Source: Planctomycetota bacterium
GTDB taxonomy: Bacteria > Planctomycetota > Planctomycetia > Planctomycetales > Planctomycetaceae
Direction: 5' to 3'
Length of the DNA stretch: 7,526 nucleotides
NCBI GenBank assembly: GCA_024278285.1
Contig: JAJRTM010000152.1
Location: 1 to 7,526 of the forward strand
Positions 1-7,462 of this stretch are shown here, piece by piece. Below the pieces are notes generated by a model that worked only from the letters and a program-made list of their open reading frames with translations, was not told the origin of the DNA and did no database searches. The number at the start of each line of letters is the position of its first letter. Positions within the stretch are counted from its first letter, which is position 1. The position numbers and the translations under genes are program-made.

Positions 1-250
1 GCGGCTCACAGTTTACGCCGACCGCTCGCTGCGTGAAATCAAATCGATAAAAAAATCGCCCCGCCGGCGAGTATTGTCCCCCGGCGGTGTTCACTGCTGC
101 GCATCGGGTGACGAAAATCGCAAAAAATGAGAGCCTCGCACCAATCGAAGGCAACAAAACGACGAGCATCCCCCAAAACAAAAATCTTCACCCCGAAATA
201 CTCCCCCGAAATCCCACAGACAAAGAAAAAGAAGCTTTTCCGTACAGACA
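1..250. other. Non-coding stretch downstream of the HNH gene
   Basis: No gene can be supported in these 250 bases. The minus strand is open from 251 down to 39, but the conceptual protein is rich in Phe and Cys, matches nothing I know, and runs straight through a GC-rich terminator hairpin. On the plus strand the frame from position 2 is open for 42 codons to a TGA at 128-130. It could be the tail of a gene entering from the left, but it is too short to judge. The middle part (about 130-240, plus strand) is purine/A-rich with C-runs and shows no clear motif. Confidence 0.4.
49..87 (-). terminator. Intrinsic terminator closing the HNH cassette
   Basis: Read on the minus strand, the 7-base arm CCGCCGG (87-81) pairs perfectly with CCGGCGG (67-61) across a 13-base loop. 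A short GGCGA spacer and a run of seven T (55-49) follow. This is the classic hairpin plus U-tract of a Rho-independent terminator, oriented for transcripts coming from the HNH gene about 165 bases upstream. There is no T-run after the hairpin on the plus strand, so it should act in one direction only. Confidence 0.65.
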
Positions 251-636
251 CTAGCTAAGAAGTTCTTGTCGCATATCAAGCCGACTCTTATCATTCATAG
301 CGAGAAGGCGAGCGGTAGCACGCCCAATTGGTGTTTGCCCAATAATGAACGCTTTATTCAATCGAAAATGTATCTCCCAGGAATGCTGGCGGGGATTAAA
401 CAAGGCAACCAATTCTTTGGATACTGAGTCAATACTGCTCAAATTAGGGTCTTTGAAGGCATTACAGTCAGGGCATGCCAAAGCTAAATTGGCAGGTTTG
501 TCACCACCTCCATGTTGCCTTACAACAATGTGTTCAATGTGGAAATTGAAAAATGAGGCAGCAGATTGCGGGAGCCGACAGTATTCGCAACGATTCTCTG
601 CTCGTTTACGTACAAGTAAACGGAGTATTTATTCAT
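251..636 (-). pseudogene. Small HNH endonuclease-type protein, start frameshifted by one base
   Basis: Continuous frame from a TAA at 631-629 to the TAG at 253-251, about 125 codons. Visible motifs in order are a first zinc knuckle C-E-Y-C (579-588), the HNH core H-I-E-H followed by VVRQHGG, then N-L-A-L-A and a second knuckle C-P-D-C-N. The C-terminal half keeps the family pattern L-F-N-P-R-x3-W-x2-H-F, then GxTxxGRAT and LLAMN. These are hallmarks of small zinc-binding HNH nucleases that cut DNA. The expected start, ATG at 636-634, lies 12 bases after the upstream gene's stop but reads into another frame. One extra A in the AAA at 630-628 would give M-N-K-I-L-R-L-L-V-R and a 128-residue protein, a usual length for the family. 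As written, translation would need ATA or another weak start. The gene is either a very young pseudogene or carries a base-call error. The HNH assignment is firm; the target is unknown. Confidence 0.82.
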
Positions 637-648
637 TGAACAGGCCAA

Positions 649-900
649 TTATTGACGAAGCAGGTCGCGTGCCTTGGCTTGCAATACTGTGATAAAGTGA
701 AAGGCTTCACGAAAGTTTGCGTACTCAGCTTCTTCTTGTACAGACAGGTTTCCGTCATTCGCTTTTTCTGCCAACTCATCAAGCCGGGCCTACGTCTCAG
801 CATCGGCTCGCATATCAACAATTCGCTGCGCAACATCAGGCGTCAGACATTCTGTAAAGGGCGTCAAGACTTGGTCAAGGACATTAGAGGTATTGGACAT
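649..900 (-). pseudogene. Small helical partner protein of the HNH gene, interrupted by TAG
   Basis: From ATG at 900-898 the frame encodes 83 codons to TAA at 651-649, broken once by TAG at 792-790 (codon 37). The sequence reads MRADAET-stop-ARLDELAEKA, where I expect Gln (CAG), so a single C-to-T change explains it. A good ribosome site, AAGGAG, lies 11 bases upstream (917-912). The protein is acidic and predicted mostly helical, with no signal peptide or membrane segment, and ends in ILQAKAR-like helix (VLQAKARDLLRQ). I recall very similar small proteins (LTPEVAxxIxxLRADxxxQxRxDELAxKxNEGxL) directly upstream of small HNH genes in Planctomycetota and other phyla, with no assigned function. 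The 12-base gap to the HNH gene supports co-transcription. Without the stop being read, only a 36-residue peptide would be made. It could regulate or deliver the nuclease, but that is a guess. Confidence 0.75.
790..792 (-). other. In-frame TAG in the HNH partner gene
   Basis: Codon 37 of the small partner gene reads TAG. The frame on both sides keeps the recognisable family sequence (RADAET before, ARLDELAEK after), so no shift is involved. CAG to TAG is the simplest origin. The intact gltD also ends with TAG at 983-981, so general reassignment of TAG is unlikely. Confidence 0.75.
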
Positions 901-980
901 GCCGCCTTCTACTCCTTTTAGAAATAGTATTCCACATGATTTTTCCAATTTTCTGTAGAATCCCCTTCCAAGCGAAACCC

Positions 981-2501
981 CTACGGAAGTTGTGTTGATC
1001 CCATTAAATAGCGGTCGCATTCTCGGGCGGCTTCGCGGCCTTCGTTGATCGCCCAGACGATTAAACTTTGCCCTCGCCTGCAATCCCCGGCTGCGAAAAC
1101 GCCGTCAAGGTTGGTCGCATAATCGCCATAATCTGCTTTGAAGTTACTGCGGGCATCGGTTTCAAGTTTCAATTGTTCAACCAATGTTTGTTCAGGACCA
1201 CGGAAGCCAAGAGCCATGAAGACCAGATCGGCTGGCCACTCTTTTTCTGTCCCTTCAATCGGCGAGAACGGAGTACCATTTCCAGACGGTTTCGACCAAT
1301 CGAGTTGAACCGTTTTAATCGCGCGCACATTTCCCTGGTCATTCCCTAAGAATTCAACTGTTTGAATGGCGTATTCTCGAGGATCGTTGGGAAGTGTTTT
1401 GTTTGCATCGCTGGAATAATCGAACACAGCAGTCGCTTCTTTGTGACCATAATCGGTACGAAAGATTTTCGGCCATTGTGGCCACGGATTATCACTCGCT
1501 CGCTTCTCGGGTGATTGAGGCACGATTTCGAAATTGATCAAACTTTTACAACCGTGCCGCACACTCGTGCCGATGCAGTCGTTGCCGGTGTCTCCGCCGC
1601 CAATCACAATCACATGCTTATCTTTGGCGGAAAGATAATTGCCATCTTCCAAGTTGGAATCGAGCAAACTTTTTGTGTTGCCGTGCAGGAATTCCATCGC
1701 CATGTGAATCCCGTTCAAATTTCGTCCGGGAGTCTTCGCAAAGAAATCATTTGGAACCGTCGAACCAACCGCAAGAATAACCGCATCGAAGTCGCTCCTC
1801 AGTTTCTCTGCCGGAATATCTTTGCCGATTTCGGTATTGGTGACGAATTCAATCCCTTCCTCTTTCAATAATTCCAAACGCCGCTCGACAATTTCTTTTT
1901 CAAGTTTCATATTCGGAATGCCGTACATCAACAATCCGCCCAAACGATCTGCTCGTTCATAAACCGTGCAGAAATGTCCCGCCTGATTCAACTGAGCCGC
2001 CGCCGCTAACCCAGCAGGACCAGAGCCGACAATCGCTACTTTTTTACCCGTTCGTTTTTTCGGTGGCCTTGCCGAAACAAGACCTTCTTCAAAACCACGA
2101 TCAATAATCGAACGCTCCATATTTTTGATCGTCACGGGCGGTTCGTGAATACCCAACACGCAAGAACCTTCACACGGTGCCGGACAAACTCGCCCGGTGA
2201 ATTCGGGGAAATTGTTCGTCTTATGCAGTCGGTCAAGGGCTTCTTCCCACAAACCGTGATAAATCAAATCGTTCCATTCTGGAATCAAATTATTCACCGG
2301 GCACCCGGCAGCCATGTTGCCCATCATGCCGCCGGTGTGACAAAACGGCACCCCGCAATCCATGCAACGTGCCCCTTGCTGTTGCAGTTCAACAACAGGA
2401 AGCTGCACTGCAAACTCGTTCCAGTTTTCAATCCGTTCTTGCGGCGCAAGTTCCGAAGGAGTGTGTCGTGTATATTCTTTGAATCCGGTTGGCTTTCCCA
2501 T
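981..2501 (-). CDS. gltD: Glutamate synthase small (beta) subunit, NADPH-dependent
   Basis: 506 residues from ATG at 2501-2499. A TTG four codons upstream would also be possible, but MGKPTGF is the usual N-terminus of the family. No strong ribosome site precedes either start (only GAGAAA). The protein oxidises NADPH and passes electrons to GltB in the cytoplasm. The N-terminal Cys-rich domain shows Cys46, 49, 54 and 67 (C-x2-C-x4-C, then GCPVNN) and Cys106, 110 and 114 (CPAPCEGSC), which bind two [4Fe-4S] clusters. The FAD-binding Rossmann motif [10 protein letters not shown] is at 155-164. The NADPH-binding motif VIGGGDTG is near 299-306. The C-terminal flavin motif is [11 protein letters not shown] (467-477), followed by [13 protein letters not shown]. 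Length is a little above the roughly 470-495 common for the family. It lies 140 bases after gltB on the same strand, with a repeat-rich spacer between. The gene is intact with no missing motif. Confidence 0.97.
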   Translation of the reverse strand: MGKPTGFKEYTRHTPSELAPQERIENWNEFAVQLPVVELQQQGARCMDCGVPFCHTGGMMGNMAAGCPVNNLIPEWNDLIYHGLWEEALDRLHKTNNFPEFTGRVCPAPCEGSCVLGIHEPPVTIKNMERSIIDRGFEEGLVSARPPKKRTGKKVAIVGSGPAGLAAAAQLNQAGHFCTVYERADRLGGLLMYGIPNMKLEKEIVERRLELLKEEGIEFVTNTEIGKDIPAEKLRSDFDAVILAVGSTVPNDFFAKTPGRNLNGIHMAMEFLHGNTKSLLDSNLEDGNYLSAKDKHVIVIGGGDTGNDCIGTSVRHGCKSLINFEIVPQSPEKRASDNPWPQWPKIFRTDYGHKEATAVFDYSSDANKTLPNDPREYAIQTVEFLGNDQGNVRAIKTVQLDWSKPSGNGTPFSPIEGTEKEWPADLVFMALGFRGPEQTLVEQLKLETDARSNFKADYGDYATNLDGVFAAGDCRRGQSLIVWAINEGREAARECDRYLMGSTQLP

Positions 2502-2641
2502 GGTATTTCTCAATTATCTACAAACAGAAAGTAGGGTGCGTTGCAACGCACCAAAGATTTCATGTCTCACAAAAAGGTGCATCACGACGCACCCTACGCA
2601 ACTGTCACAAGAGGGGTGACACTCCCCGGCTCGCCCGAAAT
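2502..2641. repeat. Palindromic (REP-like) spacer between gltB and gltD
   Basis: Almost all of this 140-base spacer is inverted repeat. Outer arms GTAGGGTGCGT (2531-2541) and ACGCACCCTAC (2587-2597) are perfect over 11 bases. Inside lie an 18-base perfect palindrome GGTGCGTTGCAACGCACC (2535-2552) and a diverged version GGTGCATCACGACGCACC (2576-2593). A further hairpin TGTCAC/GTGACA (2603-2608 with 2616-2621, loop 7) and the block CCCCGGCTCGCC (2624-2635) complete it. I remember GGTGCGTTGCAACGCACC-type repeats being scattered between genes in Planctomycetota and some cyanobacteria, so this is probably one member of a dispersed, possibly mobile, short repeat family inserted in the gltBD operon. 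Confidence 0.7.
2571..2593 (-). terminator. Possible intrinsic terminator or attenuator between gltB and gltD
   Basis: On the minus strand GGTGCG (2593-2588) pairs with TGCACC (2581-2576) including one G-T pair. Further pairing in the loop is possible, and TTTTTGTG (2575-2568) follows immediately. This looks like a modest Rho-independent terminator about 50 bases after the gltB stop. The stem is short, so partial termination (less GltD than GltB) is more plausible than full separation. The same bases belong to the repeat element, and alternative folding with the outer arms would compete with it. Confidence 0.35.
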
Positions 2642-5155
2642 TTACACCACGGCTGCGGCTTCTTTTTCGGCTTCTTTTTCTTTCGCCAGTTCCGCTAACG
2701 CTTTTTTATAATCGACCGGCATCACTTTGACGAAGTTGCCAATGTTGTTATCCCAATCAGACAAAATCTCTTCCGCAATTTTTGAGCCGGTAAACTGTTG
2801 ATGGTTTTCGATGTACGTTTTCAACTCGGCTGCTTCTTCTGCAGAGTCAACCTGTTCTAATTCGACTAAATCCAAGCTGCAATTTGGCAGGAACTCTTCT
2901 TTCGGTTGATACACATACGCGACTCCGCCCGACATCCCGGCTGCAAAGTTGCGGCCTGTTTTGCCGAGAATGATCGCGATGCCGCCGGTCATGTACTCAC
3001 AACCGTGATCCCCCACTCCTTCGACAACGGCAACCGCACCGGAATTTCGCACACAGAATCGTTCTGCAGCCATCCCTCGCAAATAGACTTCACCGGAAGT
3101 TGCCCCGTACAGGCAAACATTCCCTGCGATGATATTATCGGTCGGTTTGAACGTCGATTCTGCTGGAGGAGAAACGATAATCCGGCCGCCACATAATCCC
3201 TTGCCAACGTAATCGTTGGCGTCCCCTTCTACTTCAATGGTCATGCCAGATGTCATCCATGCTCCCAGCGATTGCCCTGCGGAACCTTTGCATTTGATGT
3301 AAATCGAATCCTCTGGTAAACCATTCGGTCCCCATTTCTTGGAAACCTCGTGACTGAGCGTTGTGCCGAACGCCCGGTCAATGTTTTGGATTTCCATTTC
3401 CAATCGAACCGGCTGTCCGTTTTCAATCGCAGGTTGACATTTTGGAATGAGAACCATCTGATCAATCGATTCTTCCAGGCCATGATTCTGGTCTCGGTCG
3501 CAATACGTTCCCGCATTTGGATAAAGCGATTTCGGCATCGCCAGCACCGCAGAAAGATCCAGATGTTTTGTTTTCCAATGATCAATCTCATCATTCAATT
3601 CCAGACGATCACTCTGCCCGCACATTTCGTTGATTGTGCGGAATCCCAATTCTGCCATCTGTTTGCGAGTATCTTCTGCGACCATGTAAAGATAATTGAC
3701 AACATCATCAGGCGTGCCGGAAAACTTCGCCCGTAATTCCGGGTCTTGTGTTGCAATCCCGACCGGACACGTATTGAGATGACATTTTCGCATCATAATA
3801 CAACCAAGTGCAATCAGCGGGGCGGTTGCAAAACCGAATTCTTCTGCCCCGAGCATACACGCAATCGCGACATCGCGTCCGGTTTTCAATTGACCATCTG
3901 TCTGCAACCGAACTCGGCTGCGAAGATCGTTCATCACCAGCGTTTTGTGAGTTTCCGCGATCCCTAATTCCCAGGGAAGCCCCGCATGTTTAATGCTCGT
4001 CAACGGCGATGCTCCCGTGCCGCCGTTATCGCCGGAAATGAGAATGTTATCCGCATGTCCCTTCGCGACACCAGATGCAATCGTCCCGACTCCAACTTCA
4101 GAAACAAGCTTGACGGAAATTCTTGCGGTCGGATTTGCATTCTTCAAATCAAAAATCAATTGAGCCAAATCTTCAATCGAATAAATATCATGATGAGGCG
4201 GCGGGCTGATCAACCCAACGCCCGGCGTTGAATGCCGCGTCGCTGCGATGATTTTATTCACTTTCGAGCCGGGCAACTCTCCTCCTTCGCCCGGCTTGGC
4301 TCCCTGCGAAATTTTAATTTGCAGTTCATCCGCATTCGTCAGATACCAACTGGTAACCCCAAATCGTCCAGATGCAATCTGTTTGATCGCAGAGCGTTTT
4401 GAATCGCCATTTTCCATCGGCTTGAATCGCGAATAATCTTCGCCTCCTTCGCCTGTGTTACTTTTCCCTTTCAAACGATTCATCGCGATCGCGATTGCTT
4501 CGTGAGACTCGGCTGAAATTGAACCGTAACTCATCGCCCCAGTGCAAAAACGCTTCAAGATTTCGCTCGCTGGTTCCACTTCATCAAGCGGAATCGGTTC
4601 ACATTTTTTATATTTAAGAAGCCCACGCAAATGACAATTTCGTGTTGATTCTTCATCAGCCAGCTTTGCAAAATCGTCGTAAGCACTTTGTTCGCCCGTG
4701 CGAGCTGCTTCCTGCACCTTGGCGATTGTGTAAGGATTCCACGCATGTTTTTCACCCGTTTTCCGCCAGGCGTACAACCCCATATTTTCCAACAAGGGCA
4801 ACCGATTTTCTTCTCGCCGTGGGTAACCAACTGAATGACGTCGCAGGTTTTCTTCTGCCAGAATTTCAAGCGTTACCCCTTTAATCCGGCTGGCAGTCCC
4901 GACAAAACAGCGATCAATGACATCGCTGTTCAAACCGACGGCTTCAAAAATTTGTGCTCCCTTGTAACTGGCAAGTGTTGATATTCCCATCTTCGCAAAG
5001 ACTTTGAGCATCCCCTTGGCAACCCCTTTGCGGTAGCCGGCGACAATCGATTCTTCGCACCAGTCCCCCTCCAATTCGCCATTTCGCAGTGCCTGTTGCA
5101 CAGAGGCAAATGCCATGTACGGGTTGATCGCATCGGCTCCGTAACCGGTCAACAA
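2642..5155 (-). CDS. gltB: Glutamate synthase large subunit, C-terminal (synthase) part of the interrupted gene
   Basis: 837 residues from a TTG at 5155. Homology runs 11 codons further up to the in-frame TAA at 5191-5189 ([11 protein letters not shown]), so the true start, if any, is unclear; the first ATG is at 5116. It begins inside the central domain ([11 protein letters not shown]). The FMN/2-oxoglutarate synthase domain occupies about residues 200-540, with [21 protein letters not shown] (288-299), [10 protein letters not shown] and [11 protein letters not shown] (374-384). The [3Fe-4S] ligands Cys452, Cys458 and Cys463 are present in C-x5-C-x4-C spacing. The GXGXG beta-helix domain covers about 600-760 and includes GCEYMTGG and AAGMSGG. 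The tail from about 815 is rich in Lys, Glu and Ala. All synthase residues I can check are present. With the upstream piece and the stop codon it makes one 1,525-codon gene of normal length. Separate translation could in principle mimic split archaeal-type synthases, but no good ribosome site sits at the right distance from a start. Confidence 0.93.
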   Translation of the reverse strand: MLTGYGADAINPYMAFASVQQALRNGELEGDWCEESIVAGYRKGVAKGMLKVFAKMGISTLASYKGAQIFEAVGLNSDVIDRCFVGTASRIKGVTLEILAEENLRRHSVGYPRREENRLPLLENMGLYAWRKTGEKHAWNPYTIAKVQEAARTGEQSAYDDFAKLADEESTRNCHLRGLLKYKKCEPIPLDEVEPASEILKRFCTGAMSYGSISAESHEAIAIAMNRLKGKSNTGEGGEDYSRFKPMENGDSKRSAIKQIASGRFGVTSWYLTNADELQIKISQGAKPGEGGELPGSKVNKIIAATRHSTPGVGLISPPPHHDIYSIEDLAQLIFDLKNANPTARISVKLVSEVGVGTIASGVAKGHADNILISGDNGGTGASPLTSIKHAGLPWELGIAETHKTLVMNDLRSRVRLQTDGQLKTGRDVAIACMLGAEEFGFATAPLIALGCIMMRKCHLNTCPVGIATQDPELRAKFSGTPDDVVNYLYMVAEDTRKQMAELGFRTINEMCGQSDRLELNDEIDHWKTKHLDLSAVLAMPKSLYPNAGTYCDRDQNHGLEESIDQMVLIPKCQPAIENGQPVRLEMEIQNIDRAFGTTLSHEVSKKWGPNGLPEDSIYIKCKGSAGQSLGAWMTSGMTIEVEGDANDYVGKGLCGGRIIVSPPAESTFKPTDNIIAGNVCLYGATSGEVYLRGMAAERFCVRNSGAVAVVEGVGDHGCEYMTGGIAIILGKTGRNFAAGMSGGVAYVYQPKEEFLPNCSLDLVELEQVDSAEEAAELKTYIENHQQFTGSKIAEEILSDWDNNIGNFVKVMPVDYKKALAELAKEKEAEKEAAAVV

Positions 5156-5188
5156 ACAGAAGTGATGTACTTCCCTCGCTTCTCCTGA

Positions 5189-5191
5189 TTA
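5189..5191 (-). other. In-frame premature TAA inside gltB
   Basis: The minus strand reads ATT GTA CTG TAA TCA GGA GAA, giving I-V-L-stop-S-G-E. The frame before and after is the same: exactly 33 bases separate the stop from the TTG of the downstream piece. The family has Glu here ([13 protein letters not shown]), so GAA to TAA, a single transversion, explains it. There is no sign of insertion, deletion or loss of neighbouring conserved residues. Selenocysteine and pyrrolysine use TGA and TAG, and the gene's own terminal stop is also TAA, so recoding is unlikely. Confidence 0.9.
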
Positions 5192-7219
5192 CAGTACAAT
5201 CCCGATACGTGTCCGCAATTCATTTTTCACCAGGTGATGATGAATCGCCCCCGTCGCCATCAGCGAACTCATCGCAACACGGTCTTCGCTTAATGCACGA
5301 TCTGATAAAATGACCAGCGAATAACCATCTGTAATTGCCTGCACCCCTTCTTCACAAATCCGGTCCAACGCCGCCTTCATTCCTGCGGCACCATCTATTC
5401 GCGGATAAGTAATATCAATCGTTTTTGTTTTCCAGCCACGATGATCCAGATGCTTGAGCGCGGAAAGTTCGTGATTCGTCAGAATCGGATGAGGCACCGC
5501 CAGGCGATGACAATCTTCAGGGCTTGCTTCGAGTAAATTCCCTTCCGGTCCGATAAAACACTCCAGCGACATAATTACTTCTTCCCGAATCGAATCGATC
5601 GCGGGGTTTGTCACCTGAGCAAAAAGCTGTTTGAAATAATCGTACAGCATCCGCGGCTTCTCGCTTAAACAAGCAAGTGCGGTATCGTCGCCCATCGAGC
5701 CGACCGGATCTCGTTTTTGTTCGATCAACGGCAGCAGCATGAACTGCATCGTTTCACTGGTGAAGCCAAACGCCTGCATTTTGCGAAGCAGTTCGTTATT
5801 ATTTTCGGCATCCACAGGAATGTCTGAAGCAGGCAGTTCACCGAGCGTGATGCGTTGTTCCTGCAACCATTGCTGATACGGTTTGCGATTCACAATTTCA
5901 TGTTTGAGTTCTTCGTCATCGATGATGCGTCCCTGTTCAAAATCGACCAGGAACATTTTGCCCGGCTGCAATCGTCCTTTCGATTTCACATTGGCCGGAT
6001 CGATATCAACCACGCCCACTTCACTTGCCATCACAACGCGATCATCATGCGTTACATAATAACGGGACGGTCTTAACCCGTTGCGATCTAGAACCGCACC
6101 GATGTAATGTCCGTTCGTAAAGGAAATCGAAGCCGGTCCGTCCCATGGTTCTTGCAATGCAGAATGGAATTCATAAAATGCTCGTTTATCGTCAGGCATC
6201 GAATGGTGATTTTGCCACGCTTCAGGAATCATCATCATGACCGCTTCAGGAAGCGAACGTCCTGCCAGCAGTAAAAATTCCAATGCGTTATCGAAGACAC
6301 CAGAATCAGAACAATGCTCTTCAACAACGGGCATCAATTTCTGCAAATCATCCCCAAACAGGTCGCTTTGCATCGCTCCCTGACGGGCATGTATCCAGTT
6401 CTTGTTGCCTCGCAGCGTATTAATTTCCCCGTTATGAGCCATAAAGCGGCACGGCTGAGCGCGATCCCAACTAGGCATCGTATTGGTTGAAAAGCGAGAA
6501 TGCACCATCGCCAGGTGTGTTTTATATTTCGGATTCTGCAAATCTTTGAAAAAGGGCATCACCTGATGCGGCGTCATCATCCCCTTATAAATAATGACTT
6601 CCGTTGAAAGCGAACAAACGTAGAACAACAGAGCTTCGGCATGTTCTTCAACAACACGCAAACGATGACTGGCAACTTTTCGGATCACAAATAGTTGACG
6701 TTCAAACGCTTTTTGATCCAACCCGTCAGCGGCAGCGACAATCAGCATTTCCATGTAAGGCATACACTCGCGAGCAGTCGGGCCGATATCAGCCGCGTCT
6801 ACATCAACCGGTAGAACACGCCAGCCGATTAGTTTCTGCCCTTGCTCTGCAATTAAATCATTCACAACCTGCTTACAATGTTCACGACGAGATCTATCCT
6901 GAGGTAAAAAGACAATCCCCGCACCATACAAACCAGCTTCCGGGAGTTCTTTGCCGAGTTCCTGTGGAATCACTTCGCGTAAAAGTTCATCGGGAATCGC
7001 GGTGAGGATTCCTGCTCCGTCGCCCGTATTTTCTTCGCATCCACACGCACCACGGTGTTCCATCTGTCGGTTGATTTGATCAGCGTCATCAACAATTTGA
7101 TGCGAACGCGTTCCCTTCAAATGGGCAATAAAACCGACGCCACAGTTTTCATGTTCGTACTCTGGTGAATACAAATCGTGAGCCAGCGGATAACCATCTT
7201 TACGTATTGGACTACTCAT
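5189..7219 (-). CDS. gltB: Glutamate synthase large subunit, N-terminal (glutaminase) part of the interrupted gene
   Basis: 676 residues from ATG at 7219-7217, chosen over an in-frame TTG at 7234 because GAGGGAAGA (7232-7224) gives a well-placed ribosome site for the ATG. The first 25 residues are a propeptide: Cys26 in HENCGVGFIAHLKG is the expected N-terminal nucleophile after self-cleavage. It is the class II glutamine amidotransferase domain (about 26-440) that releases ammonia from glutamine into the channel to the FMN site. Supporting motifs are HSRFSTNTMPSW (240-251), the MAHNGEINTLRGN loop (260-272) and NGLRPSRYYVT (380-390). The central linking domain starts near 480 (MGDDTALACLSE at 509-520) and is cut off at codon 677 by TAA, roughly two thirds through. 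The piece alone might retain glutaminase activity but cannot make glutamate. The rest of the gene continues in the same frame downstream. Confidence 0.95.
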   Translation of the reverse strand: MSSPIRKDGYPLAHDLYSPEYEHENCGVGFIAHLKGTRSHQIVDDADQINRQMEHRGACGCEENTGDGAGILTAIPDELLREVIPQELGKELPEAGLYGAGIVFLPQDRSRREHCKQVVNDLIAEQGQKLIGWRVLPVDVDAADIGPTARECMPYMEMLIVAAADGLDQKAFERQLFVIRKVASHRLRVVEEHAEALLFYVCSLSTEVIIYKGMMTPHQVMPFFKDLQNPKYKTHLAMVHSRFSTNTMPSWDRAQPCRFMAHNGEINTLRGNKNWIHARQGAMQSDLFGDDLQKLMPVVEEHCSDSGVFDNALEFLLLAGRSLPEAVMMMIPEAWQNHHSMPDDKRAFYEFHSALQEPWDGPASISFTNGHYIGAVLDRNGLRPSRYYVTHDDRVVMASEVGVVDIDPANVKSKGRLQPGKMFLVDFEQGRIIDDEELKHEIVNRKPYQQWLQEQRITLGELPASDIPVDAENNNELLRKMQAFGFTSETMQFMLLPLIEQKRDPVGSMGDDTALACLSEKPRMLYDYFKQLFAQVTNPAIDSIREEVIMSLECFIGPEGNLLEASPEDCHRLAVPHPILTNHELSALKHLDHRGWKTKTIDITYPRIDGAAGMKAALDRICEEGVQAITDGYSLVILSDRALSEDRVAMSSLMATGAIHHHLVKNELRTRIGIVL

Positions 7220-7232
7220 ACAATCTTCCCTC
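7220..7232 (-). promoter_or_regulatory. Ribosome binding site deciding the gltB start
   Basis: The minus strand reads TTGAGGGAAGATTGT directly before ATG at 7219. GAGGGA (7232-7227) complements the 3' end of 16S rRNA and ends 7 bases before the ATG. The alternative TTG at 7234 would overlap this site and has no purine-rich motif in front of it. Confidence 0.65.
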
Positions 7233-7282
7233 AAAACTTATTCCATCACTACTTGAAATTCAAATATTTCGAAAACATCGCA

Positions 7283-7310
7283 GGCGAGCCGGGGCAATAA
7301 TGACCCGGGT
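7283..7310. repeat. GC-rich palindromic repeat, CCGGGG...CCCGG type
   Basis: GGCGAGCCGGGG (7283-7294) is followed by CAATAATGA and CCCGGGT. CCGGG (7289-7293) pairs with CCCGG (7304-7308) over a 10-base loop. The first 12 bases recur, inverted, as CCCCGGCTCGCC at 2624-2635 just downstream of gltB. It looks like a decayed member of a dispersed intergenic palindrome family. Confidence 0.5.
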
Positions 7311-7376
7311 TACGTCGGAGTGTTTATGTTGCCTACATTAATGTTATTTTGGAACCGGTAATAAAACCGCATCGTA

Positions 7377-7399
7377 ACCAGGGATAACACTGACCTGGT
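7377..7399. repeat. Hairpin ACCAGG...CCTGGT
   Basis: ACCAGG (7377-7382) pairs with CCTGGT (7394-7399) across an 11-base loop GATAACACTGA. Layout and loop (an A-rich core ending TGA before the second arm) resemble the repeat at 7283-7310, so the two may be diverged copies of one element. There is no T-run, so a terminator is unlikely. Confidence 0.4.
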
Positions 7400-7462
7400 A
7401 AATTTCTTAAGCTGTTGTCAGTTGTACTGTTGCGCTTTGTTTTATGATCCCCTGTTGGGTGC

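Noticed and set aside
2..130. Plus-strand frame open for 42 codons as the tail of a gene entering from the left
   Set aside because: It is too short and runs across the GC-rich terminator hairpin. No family is recognised, although part of the conceptual protein (LTVYADRSLREIK) looks protein-like.
39..251. 70-codon minus-strand frame below the HNH gene
   Set aside because: It has odd Phe/Cys-rich composition, contains the terminator, and has no recognisable motif.
345..692. Plus-strand 115-codon frame
   Set aside because: It is antisense to the HNH and partner genes, whose frames carry clear family motifs.
901..980. Promoter or terminator between gltD and the HNH cassette
   Set aside because: Weak -35/-10 look-alikes have wrong spacing, and the only stem (CTTCC/GGAAG, 965-989) is short with a long loop and overlaps the gltD stop.
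4483..4494. 12-base palindrome TCGCGATCGCGA containing the HIP1-like octamer GCGATCGC
   Set aside because: It lies inside gltB and is explained by the codons of an Ala-Ile-Ala-Ile-Ala run. There is a single copy, so it is not evidence for cyanobacterial origin.
5189..5191. Recoding of TAA/TAG as sense codons
   Set aside because: gltD ends at TAG and gltB at TAA in the expected places, and the HNH gene has a frameshift that reassignment cannot explain. Point changes are simpler.
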